Positions 1-8,052 of a DNA stretch of 64,000 nt are shown here, piece by piece (position 1 is the stretch's first letter; each line of letters begins with the position of its first letter). Origin of the DNA: Ruminococcus sp. (GTDB lineage Bacteria > Bacillota > Clostridia > Oscillospirales > Ruminococcaceae). The stretch spans positions 50,571 to 114,570 of the forward strand of contig JAJQGO010000026.1 of NCBI GenBank assembly GCA_021200415.1, given 5' to 3'. Under the pieces are notes generated by a model, which saw only the letters and a program-made list of their open reading frames with translations, had not been told where the DNA came from and did no database searches. The position numbers and the translations under genes are program-made.

Positions 1-579
1 GATGAAAGCGTTGCCGTTGTGGATCAGGAGGGAGTTGTTACCGCCGTGGGAAGCGGCAGCTGTCAGATAATCGCCCTCATAAACGGCGTGAATTACGTCA
101 TGAACGTAACGTCCGAGTATGCGCCTGTGGCTGCGATTGAGATATACGCCGAATCCACGGAGATAAGCGGCATTGGCAATACGCTTGCCCTGACCGTGTT
201 GAATACGGACGAAACGCCCGAATGGATTTCGACCGATATTAACGTTGCGACTGTTGACGAAAACGGAGTTGTAACCGCCATGGGCGAAGGCACGGTTCTC
301 ATAATTGCGAAAATCAACAATGTGCCATATACAATAACAATCACCGTCAAATCAGATGTGTTGTATGGTGATGCCAATTTAAGCGGAGATGTCAATATAT
401 CTGACGCAGTTGCAATTCTGAGCTATGTTTCAAATTCTGATAAGTACGCATTGTCAGAGCAGCAGATTGACGCTGCCGATGTGTATATGCGTGGCGACGG
501 CTTAAACAACATGGATGCACTTTCCGTTCAGAAATTTATTTCAAACAATCTATCTGTACTTCCTGAGTCATATACGTAA
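1..579 (+). CDS. Secreted Big2/dockerin protein, 3' end only
   Basis: The reading frame is already open at base 1, so the gene starts outside the window; the GTG at 19 in the ORF track is not a credible start. What remains holds parts of two bacterial Ig-like (Big_2) repeats, recognisable by the recurring 'ATVDENGVVTAMGEGT' pattern, and a C-terminal dockerin of about 70 residues with two calcium-loop repeats ('GDANLSGDVNISDAV' and 'RGDGLNNMDALSVQ') and the tail 'LPESYT'. Dockerins bind cohesins on scaffoldin proteins, so the product is an extracellular cellulosome component. Its catalytic or binding module, if any, lies upstream and cannot be named. A terminator follows at 598. Confidence 0.9.
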   Translation, partial: DESVAVVDQEGVVTAVGSGSCQIIALINGVNYVMNVTSEYAPVAAIEIYAESTEISGIGNTLALTVLNTDETPEWISTDINVATVDENGVVTAMGEGTVLIIAKINNVPYTITITVKSDVLYGDANLSGDVNISDAVAILSYVSNSDKYALSEQQIDAADVYMRGDGLNNMDALSVQKFISNNLSVLPESYT

Positions 580-597
580 AATAATTTTAGCACAAAT

Positions 598-627
598 AAG
601 GCTGTATCAAACGATACAGCCTTTTTT
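598..627. terminator. Bidirectional rho-independent terminator
   Basis: A perfect 8-bp stem (gctgtatc/gatacagc) with a 4-base loop is flanked by A residues on the left and a T7 run on the right. It can end the dockerin gene on plus and the pflA transcript on minus, which converge here. Confidence 0.85.
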
Positions 628-630
628 TAT

Positions 631-1374
631 TTATCCCTTGTGTTTTAACTTTGACTTCAATCCGTTCATTATAATATCACGTGCCTTGATGGCTTCCTCC
701 TTCGGGAGCGGCTCTACGTCCTTCAAAGCGTAATCGATTCCCAGATTTTCGTACTTCACCTTGCCCATGTCGTGATATGGCAGGACGTCCAGCGCCTTGA
801 GATTTTTGAGCGTTGAGAGATACTCCCCCAAGCGGAAAAGATACTCCTCGTTGTACGTGATTCCGGGAACAACAACGTGACGCACCCACAGGTCAACATT
901 CCTGTCGCGGAGATACTCCGCAAACGCCAGTATATGTTCATTTCCCATGCCCGTGAGCTTCTTATGCTCCTCGCTGTCGATGTGCTTTATGTCGAGCATT
1001 ACAAGGTCTGTATTGTCAATAATTTTGTCAATTTTCTCGTGTGATTTCGGATTAAACACCGCACCCGACGTGTCGAGGCAGGTGTGGATTCCCTTTGCTT
1101 TCGCCTTCGCGAAAAATTCCGCAAGAAATTCCGGCTGAGCCATGGGTTCACCGCCTGTCGCCGTAATTCCGCCCGATTTCAGAAATTCCTTGTAGGAATC
1201 GTACTCCTCGAGAAGCTCCTCCGCCGTAGTTTCTTTGCCGCCGTTGAAATTCCAAGTATCGGGGTTGTGGCAGTAAAGGCACCTCAGGGGGCAGCCCTGA
1301 AAAAACACCACAAAACGCACTCCGGGACCATCAACGGTTCCGAAGCTTTCCGTTGAATGTATATGTCCAATCAT
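631..1374 (-). CDS. pflA: Pyruvate formate-lyase activating enzyme (radical SAM)
   Basis: This 247-residue protein is the S-adenosylmethionine radical enzyme that abstracts a hydrogen from the active-site glycine of pyruvate formate-lyase, switching the lyase on under anaerobiosis. The cluster-binding motif is seen near residue 30 as 'CPLRCLYCHNPDTW' (CxxxCxxC), preceded by the usual 'STESFGTVDGPGVRFVVF' and followed by 'GGITATGGEP'. Length is normal for the family. The ATG overlaps the stop of cca (ttATGA), so translation is coupled, with GGAGG inside the cca end. Its target, the glycyl-radical domain, is encoded separately three genes upstream in the same orientation. Confidence 0.97.
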   Translation of the reverse strand: MIGHIHSTESFGTVDGPGVRFVVFFQGCPLRCLYCHNPDTWNFNGGKETTAEELLEEYDSYKEFLKSGGITATGGEPMAQPEFLAEFFAKAKAKGIHTCLDTSGAVFNPKSHEKIDKIIDNTDLVMLDIKHIDSEEHKKLTGMGNEHILAFAEYLRDRNVDLWVRHVVVPGITYNEEYLFRLGEYLSTLKNLKALDVLPYHDMGKVKYENLGIDYALKDVEPLPKEEAIKARDIIMNGLKSKLKHKG

Positions 1375-2693
1375 AAATTTAACCTCCGTTTCACATAATT
1401 TATAAGAGTCTTTCTATCATTATTTAACTCATCATCTATTACAGCATTCAAAAGCTCCTCTAACATTTTACCTATTTCGTTTCCGCAAAGCCCGAGTTCA
1501 AGCAAATCATTGCCGTTCACCGCAAGCTGACCATAGGAATAGCACTCCCCCGACCTGCAAATTTCACGTGCCATTTCCGCAAATTCGTCAAACTCCTCGT
1601 TTTCCTTCAGCACGAAGTCCCTTTTCGCCAGATTGTCGCACTTTTTCATCTCGATCAGCTCCAAAAAGAGTGCCTCCCCAAGCTCATTCAGAAGCCTTTT
1701 CACATGAGCCTTCGTCCTGATTTTATCGCTGTGATGGCGAATCAGGAGCGCCGTCTCCCCAGCCGAAACACTGTCATACCTGAGCCGCTTCATGATTTCC
1801 AATGCCATTTCCGCGCTCTTTTCGGCGTGACCCTTGAAATGCCCCTTGCCCATAGAATCAAATTTTGCGCAAAGAGGCTTCGCAACGTCGTGGAACAGCA
1901 GACTCCTCCGAAGCCGCAGATTGTCGGTCGGCGCACTTGCCATCGCCCGCACAGTATGCTCCCAGACATCGTAGCAGTGGTAGTCGGAATGCTGCTCGAA
2001 GCCTATACACTGGGAAAATTCGGGAATTACAGCCGCAATCACATCGCTGAAATTCAGCATGACATCAACGCAGCCCTCGCCGCAAATGAGCCTGTCAAGC
2101 TCGTTCCGGATGCGCTCATGGGAAATCCTGTTCAGCGTTCCGCACATCTCGTGAACAGCGTCCGCCGTATTTTTTTCGATGCCAAACCCGAGCTGCGCGG
2201 CAAATCGCACGGCACGCATGATTCGCAGCGCGTCCTCGCCAAAACGCTTAGTCGGCTCGCCAACACAGCAAATTATTTTATTTTTTATATCATCTGCTCC
2301 ACCAAATGAGTCAATGATTTTACCGTTTACATCCATTGCAATAGCGTTCATTGTAAAATCACGCCGTGCAAGATCAGTTTCAATGTGGTTCGTGAAGGTA
2401 ACGCTGTCGGGGCGGCGGCTGTCGGAATAGTTTCCATCCACACGAAACGTGGTGATTTCGTAGGAATCCCCATGAACCGCAACCGTAACCGTGCCATGCT
2501 TCACACCTGTCGGAATCACGGTATATCGGCAAAAAACACGCATTATCTCCTCCGGCAGGGCATTTGTGGCGATGTCCACGTCGTGGGCTGGCTTATTCAT
2601 GAGCCTGTCGCGGACGCAGCCGCCGACGTAGTAGGCTTCAAACCCCGCGTCACCGAGCTTTTTCAGAATTTCGTCCGGATTCACCGTATACAC
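1371..2693 (-). CDS. cca: CCA tRNA nucleotidyltransferase with HD domain
   Basis: This protein adds or repairs the 3' CCA end of tRNAs. The N-terminal nucleotidyltransferase signature 'YYVGGCVRDRLMNKPAHDVDIAT' contains the GG(X)nDxD catalytic motif, followed by the 'RRDFTMNAIAMD' region and a head domain; a C-terminal HD domain is indicated by 'LRRSLLFHDVAKP' and 'LLIRHHSDK'. Length (440 residues) matches clostridial class II enzymes. The start is a GTG; a second GTG three codons later has better spacing to the GGCGG-like site, so the exact start is uncertain. Both tRNA genes in this window already encode CCA, so a repair role is likely here. Confidence 0.93.
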   Translation of the reverse strand: MYTVNPDEILKKLGDAGFEAYYVGGCVRDRLMNKPAHDVDIATNALPEEIMRVFCRYTVIPTGVKHGTVTVAVHGDSYEITTFRVDGNYSDSRRPDSVTFTNHIETDLARRDFTMNAIAMDVNGKIIDSFGGADDIKNKIICCVGEPTKRFGEDALRIMRAVRFAAQLGFGIEKNTADAVHEMCGTLNRISHERIRNELDRLICGEGCVDVMLNFSDVIAAVIPEFSQCIGFEQHSDYHCYDVWEHTVRAMASAPTDNLRLRRSLLFHDVAKPLCAKFDSMGKGHFKGHAEKSAEMALEIMKRLRYDSVSAGETALLIRHHSDKIRTKAHVKRLLNELGEALFLELIEMKKCDNLAKRDFVLKENEEFDEFAEMAREICRSGECYSYGQLAVNGNDLLELGLCGNEIGKMLEELLNAVIDDELNNDRKTLINYVKRRLNL

Positions 2694-2728
2694 CGCCTTT
2701 CATCAGTTAAAATTTTACTGCTTTTAGT

Positions 2729-2767
2729 TAAAAACAACCGCCTACCGTTTCCGGCAAGCGGTTGAAA
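2729..2767 (-). terminator. Terminator hairpin after the glycyl-radical gene
   Basis: On the minus strand an 11-bp stem with one mismatch (aaccgcttgcc/ggtaggcggtt) is followed by gtttttaac. It lies between the 79-aa radical-domain gene and cca, so cca-pflA may depend on read-through or on a promoter not recognised here. Confidence 0.65.
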
Positions 2768-2780
2768 TTTGTTTAGCTAA

Positions 2781-3020
2781 TTAGAGATTGCTGTGGAATG
2801 TTCTGGAGATTACATCATCCTGCTGCTCTTTCGTGAGCTTGATGAAGTTTACAGCGTAACCTGAAACTCTGATTGTGAGCTGAGGATAATTCTCCGGATG
2901 CTTCTGAGCGTCTAAAAGTGTCTCTCTTGTAAGAACATTTACATTGAGGTGATGACCGCCTTTTTCAGCATAACCGTCAAGCAGTTCAACAAGATTATCA
3001 ACCTGTTTTTTGTTTTCCAT
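2781..3020 (-). CDS. Stand-alone glycyl-radical domain of pyruvate formate-lyase
   Basis: This 79-residue protein is the C-terminal piece of a normal pyruvate formate-lyase: '[18 protein letters not shown]', '[15 protein letters not shown]' with the radical glycine in RVSGYA, and the end '[13 protein letters not shown]'. It resembles the autonomous glycyl-radical cofactor GrcA/YfiD, which in E. coli rescues oxygen-cleaved PFL, but here the neighbouring PFL core lacks this domain, so the small protein is expected to be the obligatory radical subunit rather than a spare part. A strong AAGGAGG site precedes the ATG. It is the third gene after the PFL core, with an unknown 67-aa gene between. Activation would be by PflA, encoded downstream. 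Confidence 0.93.
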   Translation of the reverse strand: MENKKQVDNLVELLDGYAEKGGHHLNVNVLTRETLLDAQKHPENYPQLTIRVSGYAVNFIKLTKEQQDDVISRTFHSNL

Positions 3021-3041
3021 AATAGAATCCTCCTTTTGAAA

Positions 3042-3245
3042 TTAGTCTTCTTCGGTTTCCAGCTCTGTCGGCTGGCAGCAAGCGCCCTTTTTACCGCCGC
3101 ACTCCCTGCTGTTCACGGTAGTTACGGAGTATCCGTCACCGTCCTCCAGAGCCGAAATATTCACACTGCCGTTGCCGCTTGCCATGAGCTTATCAATCAT
3201 TTCTGCAAGCTCGGCAGCTTTTTCAGCATTTTTGTTATCGTTCAT
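3042..3245 (-). CDS. Unknown 67-aa protein between the two PFL pieces
   Basis: I do not recognise this protein. It starts 5 nt after the PFL-core stop and is followed 21 nt later by the radical-domain gene, so it is very likely real and co-translated. The N-terminal half is a predicted helix rich in Lys, Ala and Glu; the centre looks like a short beta pair ('NGSVNISALEDGDGYSV'); the C-terminus holds a cysteine group 'ECGGKKGACCQP' and an acidic tail. No signal peptide or membrane segment is seen. Position suggests a role in assembling, protecting or activating the split enzyme, but this is inference only. Confidence 0.8.
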   Translation of the reverse strand: MNDNKNAEKAAELAEMIDKLMASGNGSVNISALEDGDGYSVTTVNSRECGGKKGACCQPTELETEED

Positions 3246-3250
3246 TTTAA

Positions 3251-5347
3251 TTATTCTCCGAGCTTGTCGATGTCAATATCACCGACAAATACCTTCATGT
3301 CCTTGCCGAGAGCGTCAGGAATAATCGAGAATGTGTTTGAAATTCCGTCCTGTGCGTCTGTGAAGGGGAGCTTAGCAACTGAAGCAAGTGAAGCTACAGC
3401 GCCATGAGTATCACGTCCGTGCATCGGGTTTGCACCGGGGGCAAGCGGAACACCAAGCTTACGTCCGTCAGGTGTGCTGCCTGTGTTCTTGCCGTATACA
3501 ACATTGGAAGTGATTGTAAGGATAGAGGTTGTGGGAACGCCGTTTCTGTAGCAGTGCTGCTGACGAACCTTATTCATGAACTTTTCAAGAATTTCAACTG
3601 CGATTGAGTCTACTCTGTCATCGTTGTTGCCGTACTTCGGGAAATCGCCCTCAATCTCATAATCAACAGCGACATTCTTTGCAACGCCTGTAACCTCGCC
3701 CTTCTTGTTCTTGATTTCGATGTCCTTGCGGATAATCTTAACCTTTGCGTACTTGATTGCGGAGAGGGAGTCAGCGACAACTGAAAGTCCTGCAACACCT
3801 GTTGCGAAGTAACGCTTAACCTCTCTGTCATGAAGAGCCATCTGGAGGCTTTCGTAGCAGTACTTATCGTGCATATAGTGAATGCAGTTAAGTGTATCAA
3901 CATACAGACCTGCAAGCCAAGTCATCATGTCGTCATACATGGACATAACTGTATTGTAGTCGAGGTATTCACCCTCATACGGGCGATACTTAGGTCCAAC
4001 CTGAACGCCTGTCTTTTCATCGACACCGCCGTTGATAGCGTAGAGGAGGCACTTAGCGAGGTTAGCTCTTGCGCCGAAGAACTGCATTTCCTTGCCGACT
4101 CTCATTGAAGATACGCAGCAAGCGATAGCGTAGTCGTCGCCATGAGTTACGCGCATGAGGTCATCGTTCTCGTACTGGATAGAGGATGTCTTGATAGAAA
4201 TCGAAGCTGCATACTCCTTGAATCCGACAGGAAGTCTTGTTGACCAGAGAACTGTAAGGTTCGGTTCAGGTGAGGTTCCGAGGTTTTCAAGAGTATGTAA
4301 ATAACGGAAACTGTTCTTTGTAACCATGTGTCTGCCGTCGATTCCGACACCGCCGATAGACTCTGTAACCCACTGAGGGTCGCCCGAGAAGAGCGAATTG
4401 TACTCGGGAGTTCTTGCGAAACGAACAAGGCGAAGCTTCATGATGAAGTGGTCGATAATTTCCTGAGCCTGTGTTTCGTTGAGGATACCTTTCTTTATAT
4501 CACGCTCGAAGTAGATGTCGAGGAAGGTTGATGTACGTCCAAGGGACATAGCTGCGCCGTTCTGATCCTTAACTGCGCCAAGGTAGCCGAAATAAACTGC
4601 CTGAACAGCCTCTTTAGCGGTTGTAGCGGGCTTAGAAATATCGCAGCCGTAAAGCTCAGCCATTTTCTTGAGATTCTCGAGAGCGCGGAGCTGATCAGCA
4701 ATTTCCTCACGTGCGCGGATTTTTTCTTCGGTCATCGGGCGGGTATAGAAGTCCTTCTGAGCCTTCTTGTCAGCGATGAGCTTATCAACACCGTAAAGAG
4801 CGACACGTCTGTAATCGCCGATAATACGTCCTCTGCCGTAAGCATCGGGAAGTCCCGTAAGAATCTTGTTGGATCTTGCGGCTCTCATTTCAGGTGTGTA
4901 AACGTCGAAAACGCCCTGATTGTGGGTTTTGCGGTATTCGGTGAAGATATGCTTGATTTCGTCGTCAACCTCATAGCCGTTGTCAGCGCAAGCCTTAGCA
5001 GCCATATTCAGACCACCGTAGGGCATAAGCGCTCTCTTGAAGGGCTTATCTGTCTGAAGTCCCACGATCTGCTCGAGGTCCTTGTTGAGGTAGCCCGGAC
5101 CGTGTGAAACGAGTGAGGAAACAACCTTGGTATCCATATCGAGAACGCCGCCGGCTTCTCTTTCCTGCTTCATGAGGTCAAGAACCTGATCCCAGAGGGT
5201 TTTTGTAGCCTCCGTAGGGTCAGCGAGGAATGAGGAATCGCCGTCATAGGGCGTGTAGTTTTTCTGAATGAAGTCACGGACATCAATACGCTCGCACCAT
5301 TTACCTGTTACGAAGCCTTCCCAAGCCTGGGGCAATGTTTTTTCCAT
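3251..5347 (-). CDS. pflB: Formate C-acetyltransferase core lacking the radical domain
   Basis: This is pyruvate formate-lyase, which converts pyruvate and CoA to acetyl-CoA and formate. The 698 residues cover the N-terminal barrel and the active-site dicysteine ('[17 protein letters not shown]'), and end with '[18 protein letters not shown]' plus about 14 residues. Typical PFL is about 740-760 residues and continues directly into the glycyl-radical domain; that part is missing and is encoded separately at 2781-3020. The break is clean, with a normal stop and a downstream gene 5 nt away, so it does not look like a frameshift. A promoter with TTGACA lies upstream (5398-5426), and GGAGAG precedes the ATG. 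Confidence 0.96.
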   Translation of the reverse strand: MEKTLPQAWEGFVTGKWCERIDVRDFIQKNYTPYDGDSSFLADPTEATKTLWDQVLDLMKQEREAGGVLDMDTKVVSSLVSHGPGYLNKDLEQIVGLQTDKPFKRALMPYGGLNMAAKACADNGYEVDDEIKHIFTEYRKTHNQGVFDVYTPEMRAARSNKILTGLPDAYGRGRIIGDYRRVALYGVDKLIADKKAQKDFYTRPMTEEKIRAREEIADQLRALENLKKMAELYGCDISKPATTAKEAVQAVYFGYLGAVKDQNGAAMSLGRTSTFLDIYFERDIKKGILNETQAQEIIDHFIMKLRLVRFARTPEYNSLFSGDPQWVTESIGGVGIDGRHMVTKNSFRYLHTLENLGTSPEPNLTVLWSTRLPVGFKEYAASISIKTSSIQYENDDLMRVTHGDDYAIACCVSSMRVGKEMQFFGARANLAKCLLYAINGGVDEKTGVQVGPKYRPYEGEYLDYNTVMSMYDDMMTWLAGLYVDTLNCIHYMHDKYCYESLQMALHDREVKRYFATGVAGLSVVADSLSAIKYAKVKIIRKDIEIKNKKGEVTGVAKNVAVDYEIEGDFPKYGNNDDRVDSIAVEILEKFMNKVRQQHCYRNGVPTTSILTITSNVVYGKNTGSTPDGRKLGVPLAPGANPMHGRDTHGAVASLASVAKLPFTDAQDGISNTFSIIPDALGKDMKVFVGDIDIDKLGE

Positions 5348-5397
5348 GTTTAACTTCTCTCCTTTTGAATATATATTGAAGATTTTTGTCTTAATTT

Positions 5398-5426
5398 ATA
5401 GTACCACATCTGCGGCAGAATGTCAA
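5398..5426 (-). promoter_or_regulatory. Promoter of the split pfl operon
   Basis: Read on minus: TTGACA, 17-nt spacer, TACTAT, with TGTGG just before the -10, the same pre -10 pattern seen at other promoters in this window. The rest of the 5348-5645 intergenic stretch is AT-rich and shows no gene; I see no clear regulator site in it. Confidence 0.7.
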
Positions 5427-5645
5427 TATACATATTGCACTATCGCTTTAAAATTTAAATGCCAATTTTTGGTGATTTTGCACAATTACTTAAAAATCGT
5501 AAAGTATTTTCAACATTTTGCACTAAAAAATCAGCCGTAGATTCAGAAAAACAAGTTAAATCGGTCGAATTTCTAAAAAACGAAAGTAAATTTCAGCGAT
5601 ATGACTATAATTATACTGATTTTTCACAATATTCTGTAAATTTCG

Positions 5646-6572
5646 TCAAAGAGATAAATTCGGGTAAAATCCACGAAAAATTTCTTCGATTTCGCGCTTT
5701 TCAGCCAGTCTGTCGGAAAACGCCGTTGCGCTTCCTGCGGCAGTTCCAAGGGCGAGTGCCACCTCGTAATCATTAAATAATTCAAGTCCCGCCAAGAAGC
5801 CTGCAACCATAGAATCTCCTGCACCGACAGAATTTTTAACAGTTCCCACAGGTGATTCGATCTCGAATTTTTCGCCGTCCTCGCACAGCAAGACAGCACC
5901 GTTCCCTGCGAGCGACACAAGGACGTTCCGTGCGCCCATCATTTGCAGCTTTTCCGCTCCCTCAAAGGCTTCAGTTCGCGTATTTATCTCATATCCGCAA
6001 ATTTCTCCAAGCTCAAAGTTATTCGGTTTAACAAGAAACGGCTTCATCTCAAGCAGTTCAACAAGCAGTTCACCCGAAGTATCCGCAGCAATTTTAACAT
6101 TCTTTCCCGAAAAGCACCTCATAATTTCAGCGTAAATGCTGTCCGGCACGGACTTCGGCACGCTCCCCGCAAGAATCAGCGTGTCCCCCGAAGATACCGT
6201 ATTTGTGAGAGTTCCGATAAATTCGGACAGCTCCTTTTCGCCTATTTCAGGGCCTTTTCCGTTGATTTCAGTTTCCTCCGCGCCTGCGTGAAGCTTAACG
6301 TTGATACGCGTCAGCTGCCCCTCAAGCTCGTTCAGGCAATAGGGGCAGTTTTCATGCTCCAGAAGCCTGCACAGGAGATTTCCCGTGTCGCCGCCCTTAA
6401 ATCCCAGCGCAATTGTCGGGATTCCCAAACGGCTCAGAATCACCGACATATTTATCCCCTTGCCGCCTGCCGTCAGGATTTCCCTGTCCGCACGGTTGAC
6501 TCTGCCGGTAAAATATTCGTCAAGCGCCATGGCACAGTCAACGGCAGGATTCAGCGTTACCGTGTAAATCAT
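5646..6572 (-). CDS. pfkB: PfkB-family 1-phosphofructokinase / tagatose-6-P kinase
   Basis: A 308-residue ribokinase-fold sugar-phosphate kinase. The start 'MIYTVTLNPAVD' and 'AGGKGINMSVILSRLG' are characteristic of the 1-phosphofructokinase (FruK)/LacC branch; 'KPNNFELGEI' and the C-terminal 'NSVGAGDSMVAGFLAG' carry the ATP-binding site and catalytic Asp. The likely reaction is ATP-dependent phosphorylation of fructose-1-phosphate or tagatose-6-phosphate to a bisphosphate; substrate choice cannot be fixed from sequence. No PTS or aldolase gene is adjacent. It lies 53 nt downstream of the AI-2E permease gene and may share its promoter. Confidence 0.92.
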   Translation of the reverse strand: MIYTVTLNPAVDCAMALDEYFTGRVNRADREILTAGGKGINMSVILSRLGIPTIALGFKGGDTGNLLCRLLEHENCPYCLNELEGQLTRINVKLHAGAEETEINGKGPEIGEKELSEFIGTLTNTVSSGDTLILAGSVPKSVPDSIYAEIMRCFSGKNVKIAADTSGELLVELLEMKPFLVKPNNFELGEICGYEINTRTEAFEGAEKLQMMGARNVLVSLAGNGAVLLCEDGEKFEIESPVGTVKNSVGAGDSMVAGFLAGLELFNDYEVALALGTAAGSATAFSDRLAEKREIEEIFRGFYPNLSL

Positions 6573-6625
6573 ATAACAATCCCTTTCCGCAAATCTTTAG
6601 GGCGAACGCCGTCCGCCCTTGGATT

Positions 6626-7870
6626 TTACTTTTTATTTTTAAATTTAAAACTGAATTTTTTTCTTATCTTTGATTGTTTCTTTTTCTCCTGTTTTCCCTC
6701 CGATTCGGGCGGATCTGCAATTCCCAGCTTCAATTCCCTTTCATTTAACTTTTCGTGGTAAATCTTATACACAGTTGCCAATGTCGGGACACCCAGCAGC
6801 ATTCCCAGAATGCCAAAAAGTCCGCCGCCGACGGTTACTGCCGCAAGAACCCAGATTCCCGGGAGTCCGACTGACGTTCCCACGACCTTCGGGTAGATGA
6901 CGTTTCCCTCAAACTGCTGAAGCAGAACGAGGAAAATCAGGAAAATAAGGGCTTTCATGGGGTCAACCGTGCAAATCATGAACGCTCCCACAGCAGCTCC
7001 CAGGTACGCACCGACAATGGGTATGAGCGCCGTGACGCCGATTACAGCTCCGGTCATTGCTGCATAGGGAATCTTCAGGATGGACATTCCAATCGTACAG
7101 AGAGCGCCAAGGATTATCGCCTCCGTGAACTGTCCCACGAAGAAGCTTTTGAAGGTGTCGTGAGTGATGTGCAGAACCTTTGTCAGGCTCCTGTTGACCT
7201 TCTCGTTCAGGTACGCATTTTTCGTTCTGACAAGGTCAGACCTGAGCTTATCCTTGCGCAGAAGCAGATAAATTGCAAAAATTATAGCAATAATGATATG
7301 TGTTACTGTTATTGCAACGGAGCTTACAATCTCGGCAATTGTTGTTATAATTCCGCTTGCTCCGACCTTTACAATATTAAATGCGTTGTCTAAAAGCTCC
7401 TTCCAGTCAATTTCGATATTCGAAATCTGGCTCTGAATATCGGGATAATCTTCCATATATTTAACTATGTAGTCCTTTATTTTTACGGCATATTTCGGAA
7501 TTTCAGCTGAAACAAGCTTCATTGCGTCCACAAGCTCAGGGATTACAATGTTAAGCAGCAAAGCGATAACGAAAATTATAATTGCGAACGTCAGCACAAG
7601 GCATACGGGACGCCGTATGTAGGTAATGAAGCCGGTCTGCCTTTTCGGAAAAAAGTGACGCTCGAAAAACGACATTATAATATCACACACATATGCGATG
7701 GCGCAGCCGATAAGCAGCGGCGACAGGGCGGAAAAAAGCAGCGCTATTATTTCGCCGAACCACGATAAATTTTTTACTACTACGCAAATTCCAACTATAA
7801 ACGCTGAAATTATAAGGCATCTTTTTAATTCTTTTCTCTCCATAGACTCACAGCGTTGAGAATAACGCAT
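6626..7870 (-). CDS. AI-2E family (DUF20) membrane permease
   Basis: A polytopic membrane protein of the AI-2E transporter family (TqsA/YdiK-like), with about eight hydrophobic segments, a long soluble loop in the middle ('VKYMEDYPDIQSQISNIEID') and the family end region 'VGLPGIWVLAAVTVGGGLFGILGMLLGVP'. Members export small solutes or sodium; the substrate here is unknown. The track start at 7933 lies within the predicted promoter, so it is too far upstream; I place the start at the Met at 7870, with the Met at 7843 (MERKELKRC) equally possible since neither has a well-spaced ribosome site. The C-terminal tail is very basic. Confidence 0.85.
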   Translation of the reverse strand: MRYSQRCESMERKELKRCLIISAFIVGICVVVKNLSWFGEIIALLFSALSPLLIGCAIAYVCDIIMSFFERHFFPKRQTGFITYIRRPVCLVLTFAIIIFVIALLLNIVIPELVDAMKLVSAEIPKYAVKIKDYIVKYMEDYPDIQSQISNIEIDWKELLDNAFNIVKVGASGIITTIAEIVSSVAITVTHIIIAIIFAIYLLLRKDKLRSDLVRTKNAYLNEKVNRSLTKVLHITHDTFKSFFVGQFTEAIILGALCTIGMSILKIPYAAMTGAVIGVTALIPIVGAYLGAAVGAFMICTVDPMKALIFLIFLVLLQQFEGNVIYPKVVGTSVGLPGIWVLAAVTVGGGLFGILGMLLGVPTLATVYKIYHEKLNERELKLGIADPPESEGKQEKKKQSKIRKKFSFKFKNKK

Positions 7871-7904
7871 TCTCCCCCTTATTTTAATCTGTTTCCTACA
7901 GATA

Positions 7905-7933
7905 ATTATACTCCACCTGCGAATCAATGTCAC
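7905..7933 (-). promoter_or_regulatory. Promoter for AI-2E permease and pfkB
   Basis: On minus: GTGACA, 17 nt, TATAAT. Its expected transcription start (about 7898) lies inside the longest ORF, which rules out the upstream ATG at 7933 as start codon. Confidence 0.65.
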
Positions 7934-7991
7934 GGAAAAAATTGTTAATTTTCAATGAATCAGATGTTTATTTTGATGAATGCAGATTTTG

Positions 7992-8020
7992 TTGACCTTG
8001 GGGAAAATAAATGTTATAAT
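7992..8020 (+). promoter_or_regulatory. Promoter of the GGDEF gene
   Basis: TTGACC, 17 nt, TATAAT. A second TATAAT lies two bases downstream. The ORF begins 33 nt further with AGGAG before the ATG. Confidence 0.75.
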
Positions 8021-8052
8021 TGTTATAATGTAACAAAAAAAGGAGCTGCCAT

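Noticed and set aside
1704-2309. 201-aa plus-strand ORF
   Set aside because: Antisense to cca, no ribosome site.
5943-6761. 272-aa plus-strand ORF
   Set aside because: Antisense to the PfkB kinase and the end of the permease; composition is non-coding like.
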